From positions 447,630 through 511,629 of the forward strand of contig OX638335.1 of assembly GCA_951812785.1 (NCBI GenBank): a stretch of 64,000 nt of DNA, in the 5' to 3' direction. The notes under the pieces were generated by a model that was not told the DNA's origin, did no database searches, and saw only the letters and a program-made list of their open reading frames with translations. The translations under genes and the position numbers were made by a program. The DNA is from an uncultured Gammaproteobacteria bacterium. GTDB lineage: Bacteria > Pseudomonadota > Gammaproteobacteria > UBA4575. This document shows positions 9,029 through 20,565 of this stretch, one piece after another. Position 1 is the first letter of the stretch. Each line of letters opens with the position of its first letter.

Positions 9029-10770
9029 ATGAGTGATTTGTTGCTAGCGCTATTGCAGCGTGTAACGCTGCATGTGGAAGCAATTTATGCTGATGTTGAT
9101 ACGATTGATTCTCGTCAATTAGCTGAACAGTTAATTAAAGCAGCGCAACTAGAGGTTGAACAAGCAAACCCAATTGCTAAATTAGACTATTGGGATCAGT
9201 CCGATGTGGCGATGATTACTTACGCGGATACTATACGAAAATCAGGTGTGCCACCGCTTAAAGTGCTGCATACATTTCTTGATCAGTTCTGTCGAGATAT
9301 TATCAATATAGTGCATATTTTGCCTTTCTTTCCTTTTAGCTCAGATGATGGTTTTACAGTCACTGATTACCTTAAAGTGAATGATGCCCATGGTGATTGG
9401 TCCGATATTAGTGATATTGCTAGACATTATCACTTGATGTCTGATCTGGTGATTAATCACTGTTCGAGCCAAAGTGAATGGTTTGAAAATTTTAAGAATG
9501 ATTCAGATCCAGGAAAGGATTATTTTTTCACGGCATCACCAAGTGATGATCTCTCTAAAGTGGTGCGACCACGCACTAATGAATTGTTAAATAAAGTGAA
9601 AACAACAGCGGGAGAGAAGTACGTTTGGTGCACTTTCAGTCACGATCAAGTGGATCTTGATTTTTCTAACCCAAGCGTGTTGTTAGAATTTGTAAAGATT
9701 ATTCGCTTTTATTTGGATCACGGTGTACGTGTTTTTCGTTTTGATGCCATTGCTTTTTTGTGGAAAGTGGTTGGCACGAGTTGCCTCAATTTAGATCAAA
9801 CGCATGAGATAGTCAGATTGTTGCGCACATTGATAGAGCGTATACGTGCTGATGCAATGATTATTACGGAAACCAATATTCCCAACCGAGAAAACCTATC
9901 TTATTTTGGCAATGCCAATGAGACGCACTGTGTTTACAACTTTTCCTTGCCACCTTTGCTGCTAAATACTTTGTTAACTAGTGATTGTCATTATTTGAAA
10001 CAATGGATGATGAGTATGCCACCAGCTCAACATGGGACGGCTTATTTTAATTTTATTGCATCACACGATGGCATCGGGTTGAGGCCTGCAGAAGGGTTAA
10101 TGAGTGACGGAGAAATTGATGTGATGATTAATGCGGTTGAAAAGTTTAGTGGTAAAGTGTCTTGGCGTATCGGTGCTGATGGTGAAGAACGCCCATATGA
10201 ACTCAATATTGCTTTATTTGATGCTTTACAGGGAACTGTTGAAGGTAAAGATACCTTAGGCGAAGATCGGTTTATTTGCGCACATGCGATTATGCTTGCA
10301 TTAGAAGGGATTCCTGCATTTTATATCCATAGTTTATTGGATACGAGTAATGACTATCAGCGTTTGGAAAAGACGAAGCGCCATCGTACTATTAATCGTC
10401 ACCGTTGGCAGCTTGATGAAGTTGACAGTGTGTTATCTGATCTTTCAACATAACATGCACGTGTTTATCAAAGAATGAAACGCTTGATTGGCATTGGACG
10501 CAAGCAAGCGGCCTTCCATCCTAATGCGACTCAATTCACCTTGCATTTGGGGAATGAAATGTTTGGTTTTGGCGCCAAAGCATGGATCGTTGTCAAAGTA
10601 TTTTTTGTATTAGTAATATCTCTACTGAGTCATTGTCTTTGTCATTATCTGATATCAATTTAATTAGTACTGAAAACTGGTTTGATCTTATAAGTGGTGA
10701 AGTGTTTAATGATATTGATGGTTCGTTTGAATTGCAGCCATATCAAACCTGTTGGATAACCAATAAATAA
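9029..10770 (+). pseudogene. GH13_18 sucrose/glucosylglycerate phosphorylase, broken near the 3' end
   Basis: Codons 1-474 are open: [30 protein letters not shown] with the nucleophile Asp, ITETNIPN with the acid/base Glu and [10 protein letters not shown] are GH13 subfamily 18 motifs. A CAA-to-TAA change (expected LSTQHARVY) stops it at 10451-10453; the same frame then goes on to 10575, where a T is missing from a T-run, and the last 62 residues (MDRCQSIF to CWITNK) follow in another frame. Members use phosphate to split sucrose, glucosylglycerol or glucosylglycerate. The adjacent gpgS fragment points to glucosylglycerate. The lost C-terminal domain probably makes it unstable, though the catalytic barrel is complete. 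Confidence 0.85.
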
Positions 10771-10892
10771 AATTTCTAATGCGATTACTGTAAATTTATT
10801 AAAAGTTTGGTAAATATTTAATAGCAAATCGTTTTTGCTAAGAATATAGCATTTCCGCGTAAGACTGCATGGATGCTGGAGCAATTACCGAG

Positions 10893-10976
10893 GCGGGAAT
10901 CTATCCAGTATTAATGCGTCATAATCCGTCGGAATAACGAACAGTTGCTGGATTCCCATTTGCATGGGAATGACGT
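10893..10976. repeat. Intergenic repeat with a dRS3-like palindrome
   Basis: Contains GCGGGAATCTATCCAG and, inverted downstream, CTGGATTCCC...GGGAATGACG. The core at 10952-10971 fits the 20-bp ATTCCC-N8-GGGAAT form known as dRS3 in Neisseria and seen in related dispersed repeats of other Proteobacteria. It sits between the broken phosphorylase gene and the mutS 3' end; it may also act as an mRNA 3' hairpin. Confidence 0.65.
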
Positions 10977-11014
10977 GGAGATGTGATAAGAGTGATTTGA
11001 ATAACGAGCGATAT

Positions 11015-13567
11015 TTAATTGTCTTCTAATTTTTTTAGCTGATATAACATTTCCAGTGCTTGTTTAGGGCTTAGGTTATCTGGATTAATGTCTTCTAGTT
11101 TTTCTACAATAGGGTGAATGCCTGGTGGTTCCACTATCAGCGGTAATTCTGTTTGCATAGTGTCTTTTGAATGCGATTGTTGTTCTAACATAGTCAAGCG
11201 TTGTTTGGCGTTTTTAATTACACTTCTAGGTACGCCTGCTAGTTGTGCTACTTGCAAGCCGTAACTTTGATTCGCAGGGCCTAGTTTAACGGTATGTAAG
11301 AATACAATTTCATCATCATGTTCAATGGCATCAATATGAATATTTACGGCGCCATCTAATTCATTTGCTAACGAAGTAAGCTCAAAATAATGAGTGGCAA
11401 ATGTTGTTAGTGAACGATTCTTTTGTAGTAAATGGTCTGCACAACCCCAGGCAAGAGATAATCCATCAAAGGTGCTCGTACCACGTCCTATTTCATCCAT
11501 TAGCACTAAACTATTTTCGGTGGCGTTATTTAATATGTTAGCGGCTTCGGTCATTTCAACCATGAAGGTAGAACGGCCCGTGCTTAAATCGTCGGCGGCA
11601 CCTACACGAGTAAAAATTCTGTCGATTGGGCCAAGCTTGGCTGATTCAGCAGGAACATAGCAGCCAGCAAACGCAAGAATAGTAATTAATGCAGTTTGCC
11701 GCATAAAGGTAGATTTGCCTCCCATGTTTGGGCCAGTGATTAGTAACAATCGTGAGTCTGGTGCTAGGGTGATATCGTTGGCAATAAAAGGAGCTTGCTG
11801 AATTTGCTCCACTACTGGATGGCGTCCTTGCTTGATATAAATGCCGATTTCGTCACTTAGTTCTGGTTCTACATAATTATTATCTATTGCAACTTGGGCA
11901 AAACATGCGAGTACATCAAGCTCGGCAATCGCATTGGCAATGGACTGTAGTGGCGGTAAGTAATCAAGTAACTGTTCAAGTATTTTTTCATATAGATATT
12001 TTTCTCGGCCTAATGCTCGTTCTTTTGCGCTGAGGACTTTGTCTTCAAATTCTTTTAATTCTGGCGTAATGTAGCGTTCAACATTTTTCAGCGTCTGTCT
12101 GCGCGTGAATCGGTCAGGAATTTTATCTACTTGCAGTTTGCTAACTTCAATGTAGTAACCGTGAACACGGTTGTACGCGACTTTTAATGTTGCAATACCA
12201 GTGTCTTGTTGTTCGCGTTGTTCTAATTGTAGTAAGTAATCATCAGCATTGGTGTGTAGTGTACGCAACTCGTCTAACTCGCTATCGTACCCGGTTGCAA
12301 TGACACCGCCATCTTTAATAAATGCTGAAGGTTCGTCTTTTAAACTTGCGATTAATAATTTATTGAGTTCGTCTGGAGGCTTAAGCTGTTGTTGTAGGGA
12401 GTCAATTCTACTTTCTGTAAATACACGTAATAATGACTGAATGTTAGGTAGTTGATGTAATGAATCTCTTAATGAGGTTAAGTCACGTGGGCGTGCTGTT
12501 TGTATCGCGATACGTGCGCGGATGCGTTCTACATCGGCAATCAGTTTGAGGTGATCTTGTAATTCAAGATAAATTTTTGTCTGTACGAGATTATCAATTG
12601 CTTGATAACGCAAGCGTAGTGTTGACATATTCAAGCAGGGTTGCCCGACCCAACGACGTAAACAGCGTGCACCCATGGCAGTGTTGGTGTAATCAATCAC
12701 GCCAGTCAAACAATGTTTAGTTCCGCCATCAATGGATTGATCAATCTCAAGATTTTTTCGGCTAATCGCGTCAACCACAATGTATTCGTCATGACGTTGT
12801 ACACGTAAACCAGTGATATGAGGTAATGCTTTTCGTTGTGTGTCTTTGACGTATTGTAATAAGGCTCCTGCAGCACAAATAGCCGTGGGTGAATCATCAC
12901 ATCCAAAGCCAGTTAAATCTTTAGTGCCAAATTGTTCAGTTAAAAGTCGGTGTGAACTGTCGAATTCAAAAATCCATTCGGGTTGAGTTTGTGATTTTTG
13001 GTGATTGAGTGAAATCTCAGAATATTCTTGAGTGATTATTTCAGCAGGTTGCAGTCTTTCTATTTCTGCGAGTAATTCATCTTCGGTTGTAAATGTCTGT
13101 AATAAAAAGTCTCCTGAACCAAGCTCAATGCTGGCTAAGCCTATTGATTCACCTTGAATATAAATTGCGCAGATATGATTATCACGTTTTTGATCGAGTA
13201 AATTCTCGTCAGTAATCGTACCGGGGGTAACAATACGTACGACTTCGCGCTTTACCAGGCCTTTGCTAGCGGCAGGGTCACTGACTTGTTCGCATACAGC
13301 AATGGATTGTCCGGATTTAACTAAGCGTCCTAAGTATCCCTCTGCTGCATGAACGGGCACACCCGCCATAGGAATGCGCTGACCATTAGAATTACCACGC
13401 GAAGTCAGTGTTAGATCTAATAGGCGTGCTGCTTGTTCTGCATCTTCCAGAAACAACTCATAGAAGTCGCCCATGCGATAAAAAAGCAGTTTGTCAGGGT
13501 GGTCTGCTTTGATGCTTAGGTACTGCTGCATCATCGGTGTGTGTTTTTCAGAAGATTGACTTGTCAT
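11015..13567 (-). CDS. mutS: DNA mismatch repair protein MutS
   Basis: 850 residues, full length and undisturbed. Recognises base mismatches and small loops and recruits MutL. The N terminus carries the mismatch-reading GDFYELF motif (residues about 32-38); the ATPase domain has Walker [11 protein letters not shown] near residue 615, Walker [16 protein letters not shown] and the [11 protein letters not shown] signature. The C-terminal region has the helix-turn-helix and a short tail. Divergently placed from pncC-recA, a common gammaproteobacterial order. An intact mutS matters here because it argues that the many single-base indels in neighbouring genes do not come from loss of this repair gene. 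Confidence 0.98.
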   Translation of the reverse strand: MTSQSSEKHTPMMQQYLSIKADHPDKLLFYRMGDFYELFLEDAEQAARLLDLTLTSRGNSNGQRIPMAGVPVHAAEGYLGRLVKSGQSIAVCEQVSDPAASKGLVKREVVRIVTPGTITDENLLDQKRDNHICAIYIQGESIGLASIELGSGDFLLQTFTTEDELLAEIERLQPAEIITQEYSEISLNHQKSQTQPEWIFEFDSSHRLLTEQFGTKDLTGFGCDDSPTAICAAGALLQYVKDTQRKALPHITGLRVQRHDEYIVVDAISRKNLEIDQSIDGGTKHCLTGVIDYTNTAMGARCLRRWVGQPCLNMSTLRLRYQAIDNLVQTKIYLELQDHLKLIADVERIRARIAIQTARPRDLTSLRDSLHQLPNIQSLLRVFTESRIDSLQQQLKPPDELNKLLIASLKDEPSAFIKDGGVIATGYDSELDELRTLHTNADDYLLQLEQREQQDTGIATLKVAYNRVHGYYIEVSKLQVDKIPDRFTRRQTLKNVERYITPELKEFEDKVLSAKERALGREKYLYEKILEQLLDYLPPLQSIANAIAELDVLACFAQVAIDNNYVEPELSDEIGIYIKQGRHPVVEQIQQAPFIANDITLAPDSRLLLITGPNMGGKSTFMRQTALITILAFAGCYVPAESAKLGPIDRIFTRVGAADDLSTGRSTFMVEMTEAANILNNATENSLVLMDEIGRGTSTFDGLSLAWGCADHLLQKNRSLTTFATHYFELTSLANELDGAVNIHIDAIEHDDEIVFLHTVKLGPANQSYGLQVAQLAGVPRSVIKNAKQRLTMLEQQSHSKDTMQTELPLIVEPPGIHPIVEKLEDINPDNLSPKQALEMLYQLKKLEDN

Positions 13568-13640
13568 GTTGATAGTTTAACCCTGATACTTTATTCGGGA
13601 GCAATAATAATTGTGTTATTTTCTCAATGTAGATTGCTTA

Positions 13641-14126
13641 GTGGTGATTGATATTAAAACTTCTATTTCTCAAGTGGCCGAGTTCCTTAAGGCAAGTGGG
13701 CACAAGTTAGCTGTTGCTGAATCCTGCACTGGTGGGTGGCTGGCTAAAGTATGCACAGATTTGCCTGGCAGTTCGGAATGGTTTGATCGTGGATTTGTAA
13801 CTTATAGTAATGAAGCTAAACACGACATGCTAGGCGTATGTGAAGCAACTATTGAAGCCTATGGTACTGTCAGTACTCAAACAGTCAAGGAAATGGTGTC
13901 GGGAGCCTTAAATCATAGTTGTGCAGATTGGGCAATCGCTATTTCTGGTGTTGCGGGTCCTGGTGGCGGTAGTGAAATAAATCCGGTGGGTTCAGTATGG
14001 TTTGCTTGGATGAAAAAGAATCAAAACTCAATAGCAATTAAAAAAATATTTTCTGGTGACCGAGACAAAGTACGACAACAGTCAGTTGAATTCGCATTAA
14101 AAGAGTTGTTTAAGCTATTGAAATGA
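13641..14126 (+). CDS. pncC: Nicotinamide-nucleotide amidohydrolase PncC (CinA C-terminal)
   Basis: About 161 residues, the normal size for the stand-alone CinA C-terminal domain. Deamidates nicotinamide mononucleotide in NAD recycling. Seen: VAESCTGGWLAKVCTDLPGS, WFDRGFVTYSNEAK and AISGVAGPGGG, all family signatures. I place the start at GTG 13641; the longer reading from a TTG at 13611 adds ten residues with no family match. It overlaps thpR by 4 bp and precedes recA, as in many gammaproteobacteria. Confidence 0.93.
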   Translation: MVIDIKTSISQVAEFLKASGHKLAVAESCTGGWLAKVCTDLPGSSEWFDRGFVTYSNEAKHDMLGVCEATIEAYGTVSTQTVKEMVSGALNHSCADWAIAISGVAGPGGGSEINPVGSVWFAWMKKNQNSIAIKKIFSGDRDKVRQQSVEFALKELFKLLK

Positions 14127-14647
14127 AGGCAAGGCGATTATTCTTGGCATTCTGGCCAAACGAACAACAACTTGAGAAGTTACATGAGCTTCAGTGTGAT
14201 TACGTTGGCCGGGGAAGAGAAGTACTGCCTGAGAACTTCCATGTAACGTTATTGTTTTTAGGAAATATTTCTTATGACATGACTGATTGTTTTGTCCAGG
14301 ACTTGCAAGATATTTCCACTCAACCGTTTCACATGAAATTAGATCGATTAGGTTATTTCGATAAAACAAAAATATTCTGGGTGGGCCCTACTAGAGTTCC
14401 TCAAGAACTAGAAAGCTTATATAAAAGTGTTCGCAACTATGCGCAATACTGTGGTATTTCGAAGTTAAGTAAACGCTATGTGCCGCATGTTTCGTTGTTA
14501 AGAAATTCGGAAATTCCTATTTCAAATAGGGATTTTGCACCGATTGAATGGGAAGTTGAAGAATTCTGCTTGGTGGAATCTCGACTCGATAAGGACGGCG
14601 CACGCTACAACACACTAGACAGTTTTCCGTTAGTAAATCTTATGTAG
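14123..14647 (+). CDS. thpR: RNA 2',3'-cyclic phosphodiesterase (ThpR/LigT)
   Basis: 174 residues of the 2H phosphoesterase family, opening the 2',3'-cyclic phosphate at RNA ends (and able to join tRNA halves in vitro). The two HxT/HxS motifs are visible as NFHVTLLFLG (about residues 38-47) and VPHVSLLRN (about 120). The ATGA overlap with pncC suggests translational coupling. Intact and of normal length. Confidence 0.92.
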   Translation: MKARRLFLAFWPNEQQLEKLHELQCDYVGRGREVLPENFHVTLLFLGNISYDMTDCFVQDLQDISTQPFHMKLDRLGYFDKTKIFWVGPTRVPQELESLYKSVRNYAQYCGISKLSKRYVPHVSLLRNSEIPISNRDFAPIEWEVEEFCLVESRLDKDGARYNTLDSFPLVNLM

Positions 14648-14721
14648 ACTGTGTGTGTTGACGCTATTAATATAGCTTGATTACTCATTAATAAATTCAT
14701 ACTGAGAAGCCGAGGTAATTC

Positions 14722-15768
14722 GTGGAAGAAGACAAGAAGAAAGCGCTAACAGCAGCCTTAGGGCAAATTGAACGACAGTTTGGGAAGGGGGCAGTAATGC
14801 GCTTGGGTGATGATCCACTACCACGAAACATTGATGTTATTTCTACTGGCTCGCTAGCATTGGATGTTGCCTTGGGAATAGGCGGTCTGCCTAAAGGTCG
14901 TGTGATTGAAATTTTTGGTCCAGAGTCTTCTGGTAAAACCACATTAACCTTACAAGCCATTGCTGAATGTCAGAAGGCAGGTGACACAGCAGCGTTCGTT
15001 GATGCTGAGCATGCGTTAGACCCTGCTTACGCTGAGAAATTAGGCGTTAATGTTGATGAGTTACTTGTTTCTCAACCAGACACAGGTGAGCAAGCATTAG
15101 ACATTACCGACATGTTAGTGCGTTCAGGTGCAGTGGATGTTGTTGTTATTGACTCTGTGGCGGCGCTGACTCCAAGAGCAGAAATCGAGGGTGATATGGG
15201 CGACTCACATATGGGTCTGCAAGCACGCTTAATGTCACAGGCATTAAGAAAGCTCACCGGTAATATCAAGCGCTCAAATACTATGGTTATTTTTATTAAC
15301 CAAATTCGTATGAAGATTGGTGTCATGTTCGGTAGCCCTGAAACAACCACTGGTGGTAATGCGCTTAAGTTTTACGCATCTGTACGTTTAGATATTCGCC
15401 GCATTGGTTCTATCCAGAAGGGTGATGAGATTCTTGGTAATGAAACACGCGTGAAAGTAGTTAAGAACAAGATGGCGCCTCCATTTAAAAAAGCGGAGTT
15501 CGAAATTCTTTATGGCGAAGGAATCTCCCGACTTGGAGAATTGATTGATTTAGGTGTAGAGCATGATCTGGTTAAGAAAGCGGGGTCGTGGTACAGCTAC
15601 AGTGAAGAGCGTATTGGACAAGGAAAAGAAAATGCCAAAGCATATTTAAAAGAAAATGAGCATCTTGCTGTAGAACTCGATGCTTTATTGCGCGCAAAAT
15701 TACTTCCTGATCTAAGTGAGTTCCCTGAAGAGTCAAATGAAGGAGAGGAAGAGGCCGCTGAAGCCTAG
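14722..15768 (+). CDS. recA: Recombinase RecA
   Basis: 348 residues, GTG start after a GAGG Shine-Dalgarno. Forms ATP-dependent filaments on single-stranded DNA for recombination and SOS induction. Walker [10 protein letters not shown] at about 66-74, Walker [13 protein letters not shown], the L2 loop with [20 protein letters not shown] and an acidic C-terminal tail are all present. No CTG-N10-CAG LexA box was found in the 74 bp upstream, so control is either by a divergent LexA site or from a promoter farther upstream. Overlaps recX. Confidence 0.98.
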   Translation: MEEDKKKALTAALGQIERQFGKGAVMRLGDDPLPRNIDVISTGSLALDVALGIGGLPKGRVIEIFGPESSGKTTLTLQAIAECQKAGDTAAFVDAEHALDPAYAEKLGVNVDELLVSQPDTGEQALDITDMLVRSGAVDVVVIDSVAALTPRAEIEGDMGDSHMGLQARLMSQALRKLTGNIKRSNTMVIFINQIRMKIGVMFGSPETTTGGNALKFYASVRLDIRRIGSIQKGDEILGNETRVKVVKNKMAPPFKKAEFEILYGEGISRLGELIDLGVEHDLVKKAGSWYSYSEERIGQGKENAKAYLKENEHLAVELDALLRAKLLPDLSEFPEESNEGEEEAAEA

Positions 15769-16201
15769 TTCTGGGCGTGATGCCTATTACGTAGCAGTCG
15801 ATTTACTATCCCAGCGCGAGCATTCTCGCGTCGAGCTAGAAGCTAAGCTTGCTAAGAAAGGATTTATCGAAGAACAAATTGTCAGTGCCTTTGATCAACT
15901 CTTAGAGCATGGGTTACAAAGCGATCAGCGTTACCTTGAAGATTTTGTGCGTTCGCGTTTACTGAAAGGCAATGGACCACTAAAGATTGCTCATGAATTA
16001 CGCAGCCGTGGAATTGATCCAGAAATGCTCCAAACCTATCTAAATAGCCAGCAGATAGACTGGTTTGAGGTGGCCACGACCATCTATGAAAAGAAATATC
16101 GTGCAAATGATGAAATTGATGTGCGTGAAAGGGCTAAACGCGTACACTTTATGCAATCAAAAGGCTTTCCTAATGATATAATTTTCCGCTTGTTTAAATG
16201 A
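15737..16201 (+). CDS. recX: Regulatory protein RecX
   Basis: 154 residues; binds and limits RecA filaments. Three-helix repeats typical of the family are visible: [20 protein letters not shown], then [20 protein letters not shown], and a final [21 protein letters not shown] choose ATG 15737, which lies inside the end of recA (32-bp overlap); a GTG at 15716 would add seven residues. Overlap with recA implies co-transcription and coupling. Confidence 0.93.
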   Translation: MKERKRPLKPSSGRDAYYVAVDLLSQREHSRVELEAKLAKKGFIEEQIVSAFDQLLEHGLQSDQRYLEDFVRSRLLKGNGPLKIAHELRSRGIDPEMLQTYLNSQQIDWFEVATTIYEKKYRANDEIDVRERAKRVHFMQSKGFPNDIIFRLFK

Positions 16202-16238
16202 TCGCATCGGTAAGCGAACACAAAAGGATATCCAGACA

Positions 16239-18836
16239 ATGGAAGGTAGTGCGGAAATACGCAGCACATTTTTAGATTATTTTGAAAATAAGGGGCACGC
16301 AAAGGTCCCTACCAGTTCGCTGGTACCTGCTTCGGATCCCACTTTATTGTTTACCAATGCGGGAATGGTTCAGTTCAAAGATGCTTTTCTCGGCAAGGAA
16401 AAGCTTGCTTATACTCGAGCAACCTCAAGTCAGCGTTGCGCGCGCACCGGCGGCAAGCATAACGATTTAGAGAATGTTGGCTACACTGCAAGGCATCACA
16501 CCTTCTTTGAAATGCTCGGTAACTTTAGTTTCGGAGATTACTTTAAACCAGAAGCTATTAATTATGCATGGGATTTACTGACCAATGTGATTGATTTACC
16601 CAAAGAAAAACTTTGGGTGACAGTTTTTGAAGAAGATGATCAAGCTGCAGAGATTTGGTTAAAAGATATTGGCGTTAATAAAGATCGGCTAAAAAGAATC
16701 GGTGCCAAGGATAACTTTTGGGCCATGGGTGATACTGGTCCATGTGGCCCGTGTACCGAAATCTTTTATGATCATGGTGAGCACATCGCAGGTGGTCCAC
16801 CTGGTAGCCCGGACGAAGACGGTGACCGTTATGTAGAAATTTGGAATCTCGTATTTATGCAATACGAGCGTGATCAAACTGGGAAGTTAAATCCGTTACC
16901 AAAACCATCTGTGGATACAGGTATGGGGCTGGAAAGGCTATGTGCTGTGTTGCAAGATGTGAATAGCAATTACGACACGGATCTTTTTCAGGGACTTATT
17001 AAACAAGTTGCATCATTAGCGAAAATGAAAGACTTAACGAATCCTTCTCTAAAAGTGATTGCTGATCATATACGTTCTTGCAGCTTCTTGATTGCTGATG
17101 GTGTGCTGCCTTCAAACGAAGGGCGCGGTTATGTTTTGCGTAGAATTATTCGTCGCGCTGCAAGACATGGGCATCGTCTCGGTTTGCAAGAACCGTTCTT
17201 CCATAAATTAGTGGAACCATTAATTGGTACTTTTCATGGCGCATTTCCTGAGTTGGTGGAAGCACAGCAGAAAGTTGAACGCGGTTTATTAAATGAAGAA
17301 GAACGTTTTAGTGAAACACTGGAACAAGGTATGCGAATTCTTCAAGATGATATTGATCGCATGAAAGGGAAAACAATTTCTGGCGACACAGTGTTTAAGC
17401 TTTACGATACTTACGGATTTCCAGTTGATTTAACTGCGGATATTGCGCGTGAAAAAGATCTTCAACTAGATCTTGAAGGTTTTGAAGAAAATATGAATCA
17501 ACAACGTGAACGTGCACGTGATGCCAGTCGCTTTGGTGAAGGTTACGATGTTGCTTTAGATGTGAAATCTGCCAGTGAATTTATCGGCTACGAAGGATTA
17601 CATGGCAACACTAAAGTTGAAGAGATTTTCGTAGCGAATCAAGCTGCGCAATCACTAGCAGAAGGTAGTGAAGGCATATTAATGCTAACAGAAACACCAT
17701 TCTATGCAGAGTCAGGTGGCCAAGTTGGTGACACTGGTATAATTGAAGCTGATAACTTTTGCTTCGAAGTCAGCGACACTCAAAAGAAAGGTGCTGCGTT
17801 TGCACACATAGGCAAAGTCACTAAAGGTAAAGTGTCTGTTGGTGATAGCGCTGTGGCTAAGGTAAATGAAAAAAGAAGAGCAGATATAGTATTGAATCAT
17901 TCTGCGACTCACCTTATGCATGCTGCCTTGCGCCAAGTATTCGGGACACATGTACAACAGAAAGGGTCACTAGTTGATCCTGAAAGATTACGTTTTGATT
18001 TTTCACATGACGCGCCAGTCACTGAGGAAGAAATTCTTCAAATAGAGCAGATTGTTAATGCTGAAATCAGGAAAAACACCTCTGCAAAAGCAGAGTTAAT
18101 GGATAAAGATAAAGCATTAGCTGCGGGTGCGTTGGCATTGTTTGGTGAAAAATATGGCGATGAAGTTCGTGTGTTATCTATTGGTGAATTTTCAGTAGAA
18201 TTATGTGGTGGTACTCATGTGAGTCGTGCTGGAGATATTGGGTTATTTAAAATTATCGCAGAAACAGGCGTGGCATCAGGAGTAAGACGAATAGAGGCTG
18301 TCACTGGTGAGAATGCATTTAATTGGATGCAATCAACCTTAAGTGACTTTAATAAAACTGCGCAAATATTGAGTGCACGTATAGATGAAGCACCACAAAA
18401 AGCGACTAGTGCAACTAATCGAATTAAACAGCTTGAAAAAGAGTTAGAAAAAATAAAATCTAAACTTGCGGGTCAAGCCAGTGCTGACATTGAAAGTAAC
18501 GCAGTAGAAATTGATGGCATTAAAGTATTAGCACACCATATAGAAGGCACAGATGTTAAAACACTGCGTGAAACATTAGATCGTCTAAAGGATAAATTAG
18601 GCAGTGCGGCAATTGTGCTGGGTACTTCAAAAGATTCTAAAGTCAGTCTGGTTGCGGGTGTGACTAAAGATCAAACTCATCGTATTAAGGCTGGAGATCT
18701 AGTTAATGTGGTTGCTACTCAAGTCGGCGGTAAAGGAGGTGGCAGACCAAACATGGCGCAGGCCGGTGGAGATAATCCAGCAGCATTAGATAAGGCATTA
18801 CAAAGCGTTCCCGATTGGGTACGAGCGCAGGTTTAG
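16239..18836 (+). CDS. alaS: Alanyl-tRNA synthetase
   Basis: 865 residues, full length. Joins alanine to tRNA-Ala and edits mischarged Ser and Gly. The class II catalytic domain starts [14 protein letters not shown] and has [14 protein letters not shown]; the editing domain has the zinc-binding [12 protein letters not shown] and [14 protein letters not shown] motifs; the C-terminal DHH-type domain ends [12 protein letters not shown]. Lies 37 bp after recX and is followed by lysC then csrA, the usual gammaproteobacterial order. Confidence 0.98.
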   Translation: MEGSAEIRSTFLDYFENKGHAKVPTSSLVPASDPTLLFTNAGMVQFKDAFLGKEKLAYTRATSSQRCARTGGKHNDLENVGYTARHHTFFEMLGNFSFGDYFKPEAINYAWDLLTNVIDLPKEKLWVTVFEEDDQAAEIWLKDIGVNKDRLKRIGAKDNFWAMGDTGPCGPCTEIFYDHGEHIAGGPPGSPDEDGDRYVEIWNLVFMQYERDQTGKLNPLPKPSVDTGMGLERLCAVLQDVNSNYDTDLFQGLIKQVASLAKMKDLTNPSLKVIADHIRSCSFLIADGVLPSNEGRGYVLRRIIRRAARHGHRLGLQEPFFHKLVEPLIGTFHGAFPELVEAQQKVERGLLNEEERFSETLEQGMRILQDDIDRMKGKTISGDTVFKLYDTYGFPVDLTADIAREKDLQLDLEGFEENMNQQRERARDASRFGEGYDVALDVKSASEFIGYEGLHGNTKVEEIFVANQAAQSLAEGSEGILMLTETPFYAESGGQVGDTGIIEADNFCFEVSDTQKKGAAFAHIGKVTKGKVSVGDSAVAKVNEKRRADIVLNHSATHLMHAALRQVFGTHVQQKGSLVDPERLRFDFSHDAPVTEEEILQIEQIVNAEIRKNTSAKAELMDKDKALAAGALALFGEKYGDEVRVLSIGEFSVELCGGTHVSRAGDIGLFKIIAETGVASGVRRIEAVTGENAFNWMQSTLSDFNKTAQILSARIDEAPQKATSATNRIKQLEKELEKIKSKLAGQASADIESNAVEIDGIKVLAHHIEGTDVKTLRETLDRLKDKLGSAAIVLGTSKDSKVSLVAGVTKDQTHRIKAGDLVNVVATQVGGKGGGRPNMAQAGGDNPAALDKALQSVPDWVRAQV

Positions 18837-18863
18837 GAAGGTATTAAGAGATTCAACATAGCA

Positions 18864-20102
18864 GTGATTGTACAAAAATATGGTGGGACTTCAGTCGGTA
18901 GCGTTGAACGAATAGAAAACGTTGCAGACAAAGTTATTAAGTATCGCAACAATGGTGATAGTATCGTCGTGGTTGTCTCCGCTATGAGTGGCGAAACTAA
19001 TCGACTAGTCTCATTGGCAAGCGAAATATTAGGTGAGGCTCCGCACGGCCCTGAACTAGACGTGCTGTTATCGACCGGCGAACAAGTCACCATCGCACTG
19101 CTTACCATGGCCTTGAAGAAAAGAGGGTGTCCGGCAATATCAAGAACTGGATGGCAGCTTGAAATCAAAACTGATGACTCCAGTAACAAAGCACGTATTA
19201 CTGGAATTGATACCGATAAAATTCAATGCCACTTAGATGATGGTTTAGTTGTTGTCGTAGCAGGTTTTCAAGGTATCGACGAAGATGGCAATATAACTAC
19301 CTTAGGACGAGGTGGTTCAGACACCACAGCGGTAGCATTAGCGACGGCGATTAATGCAGATGAATGTCAGATCTTCACTGATGTGGATGGTGTTTATACA
19401 ACTGATCCGCGTGTGGAGCCGAATGCTCGTCGTTTAGACCAAATTACTTTTGAGGAAATGCTAGAGATGGCAAGTCTGGGCTCTAAAGTGCTTCAGATTC
19501 GAGCAGTTGAGTTTGCGGGTAAATATAAAGTACCGTTGCGGGTTTTATCTAGCTTTGAAGATGGGCCAGGGACACTGATTACAACTGAGGAAAACCAAAT
19601 GGAACAGGCCAAAATTGCGGGTATTGCATTTAACCGAGATGAGGCACAGCTGACGGTTAAAGGCGTGCCGGATCAACCAGGTATTGCTGCGAAGATATTG
19701 GGTCCGATTTCAGATGCCAACATTGAAGTCGATATGATTGTTCAAAATGTGGCCTGGGATAATACCGCTAACTTTACTTTTACCGTATATCGTAATGACT
19801 TTAAGCGTGCGTTAGAGGTCCTTGAAGATACTGCTAATAAGCTGGGGACGACGACAGTTAGTGGTGATGATAATATCGTCAAGCTTTCATTGGTAGGTGT
19901 GGGTATGCGTTCGCATGCAGGAATAGCCAGCAAAATGTTTGAAACTTTGGCAGATGCGGGCATTAATATTGGAATGATTTCTACTTCAGAAATAAAAATA
20001 TCTGTCGTCGTGGACGAGAAGTATCTAGAATTAGGGGTTCGCTGTCTGCACGAGAAATTTGGACTTGCTGAAGGCGCGAAAGATGAGTCATCAACAGCTT
20101 GA
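18864..20102 (+). CDS. lysC: Aspartate kinase (monofunctional, lysine-sensitive type)
   Basis: 412 residues from a GTG start. First step of the lysine, threonine and methionine pathway. KYGGTSVGS at 4-12 is the kinase signature; GRGGSDTTAVALA and TDVDGVYTTDPR mark the substrate and ATP sites; two ACT domains follow from about residue 265 (VDMIVQNVAW, VGVGMRSHAGIASK) and bind the feedback inhibitor. Length and arrangement match the beta/gammaproteobacterial class that sits next to csrA. Ends in TGA, which shows TGA is a normal stop in this genome. Confidence 0.96.
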   Translation: MIVQKYGGTSVGSVERIENVADKVIKYRNNGDSIVVVVSAMSGETNRLVSLASEILGEAPHGPELDVLLSTGEQVTIALLTMALKKRGCPAISRTGWQLEIKTDDSSNKARITGIDTDKIQCHLDDGLVVVVAGFQGIDEDGNITTLGRGGSDTTAVALATAINADECQIFTDVDGVYTTDPRVEPNARRLDQITFEEMLEMASLGSKVLQIRAVEFAGKYKVPLRVLSSFEDGPGTLITTEENQMEQAKIAGIAFNRDEAQLTVKGVPDQPGIAAKILGPISDANIEVDMIVQNVAWDNTANFTFTVYRNDFKRALEVLEDTANKLGTTTVSGDDNIVKLSLVGVGMRSHAGIASKMFETLADAGINIGMISTSEIKISVVVDEKYLELGVRCLHEKFGLAEGAKDESSTA

Positions 20103-20230
20103 ATACGGAGAGAAAATAGACAAAGCGTAGGATTTCTAGTAACAGGCCTATAAAAACAGTAACTTATCTGTTATCTAGGGGTAGACTAAATAATAATTAT
20201 AAAAATTCACAGGAATAGGAGGAGCGGGGC

Positions 20231-20410
20231 ATGTTGATTTTAACCCGTAGGGTCGGAGAGACCTTAATGATAGGAGATGATGTTACCGTCACTGTGTTGG
20301 GTGTAAAGGGTAATCAGGTACGCATAGGAGTAAATGCCCCAAAAGAAGTGGCCGTGCATCGTGAAGAAATCTACGAAAGAATCCGCAAAGAAAAAGAAGT
20401 CGATGTATAA
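20231..20410 (+). CDS. csrA: Carbon storage regulator CsrA
   Basis: 59 residues; binds GGA motifs in mRNA leaders and controls translation. [37 protein letters not shown] and [12 protein letters not shown] give the full RNA-binding dimer, including the conserved Arg of the VAVHREEI strand. Preceded by GGAGGAGCGGGGC, a strong ribosome-binding site that itself contains GGA motifs and so could allow autoregulation. Followed by a hairpin and tRNA-Ser(GCU), as in Escherichia coli and Pseudomonas. Confidence 0.97.
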   Translation: MLILTRRVGETLMIGDDVTVTVLGVKGNQVRIGVNAPKEVAVHREEIYERIRKEKEVDV

Positions 20411-20422
20411 AAAGGTAAATTC

Positions 20423-20443
20423 TGGCGTGTTTGCACGCCAATT
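20423..20443 (+). terminator. Hairpin after csrA
   Basis: Perfect 7-bp stem TGGCGTG / CACGCCA with a TTTG loop followed by ATTT. The T-run is short, so termination may be partial or the hairpin may protect the 3' end. Confidence 0.6.
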
Positions 20444-20472
20444 TGCATGAATCAACTGATGTTAAGTAATAC

Positions 20473-20565
20473 GGAGAAGTGGCTGAGCGGCTGAAAGCGC
20501 TCCCCTGCTAAGGGAGTATACGGTTTATAGCCGTATCGAGGGTTCGAATCCCTCCTTCTCCGCCA
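20473..20565 (+). tRNA. tRNA-Ser (anticodon GCU)
   Basis: 93 bases with encoded CCA. Acceptor stem GGAGAAG / CTTCTCC, long variable arm (class II tRNA), T-loop GGTTCGAATCC. The anticodon loop CTGCTAA gives GCU, reading AGC/AGU. Its place just after csrA matches the serV position in Escherichia coli. Confidence 0.97.

Noticed and set aside
14648-14721. LexA/SOS box upstream of recA
   Set aside because: No CTG-N10-CAG or close variant present in this interval.
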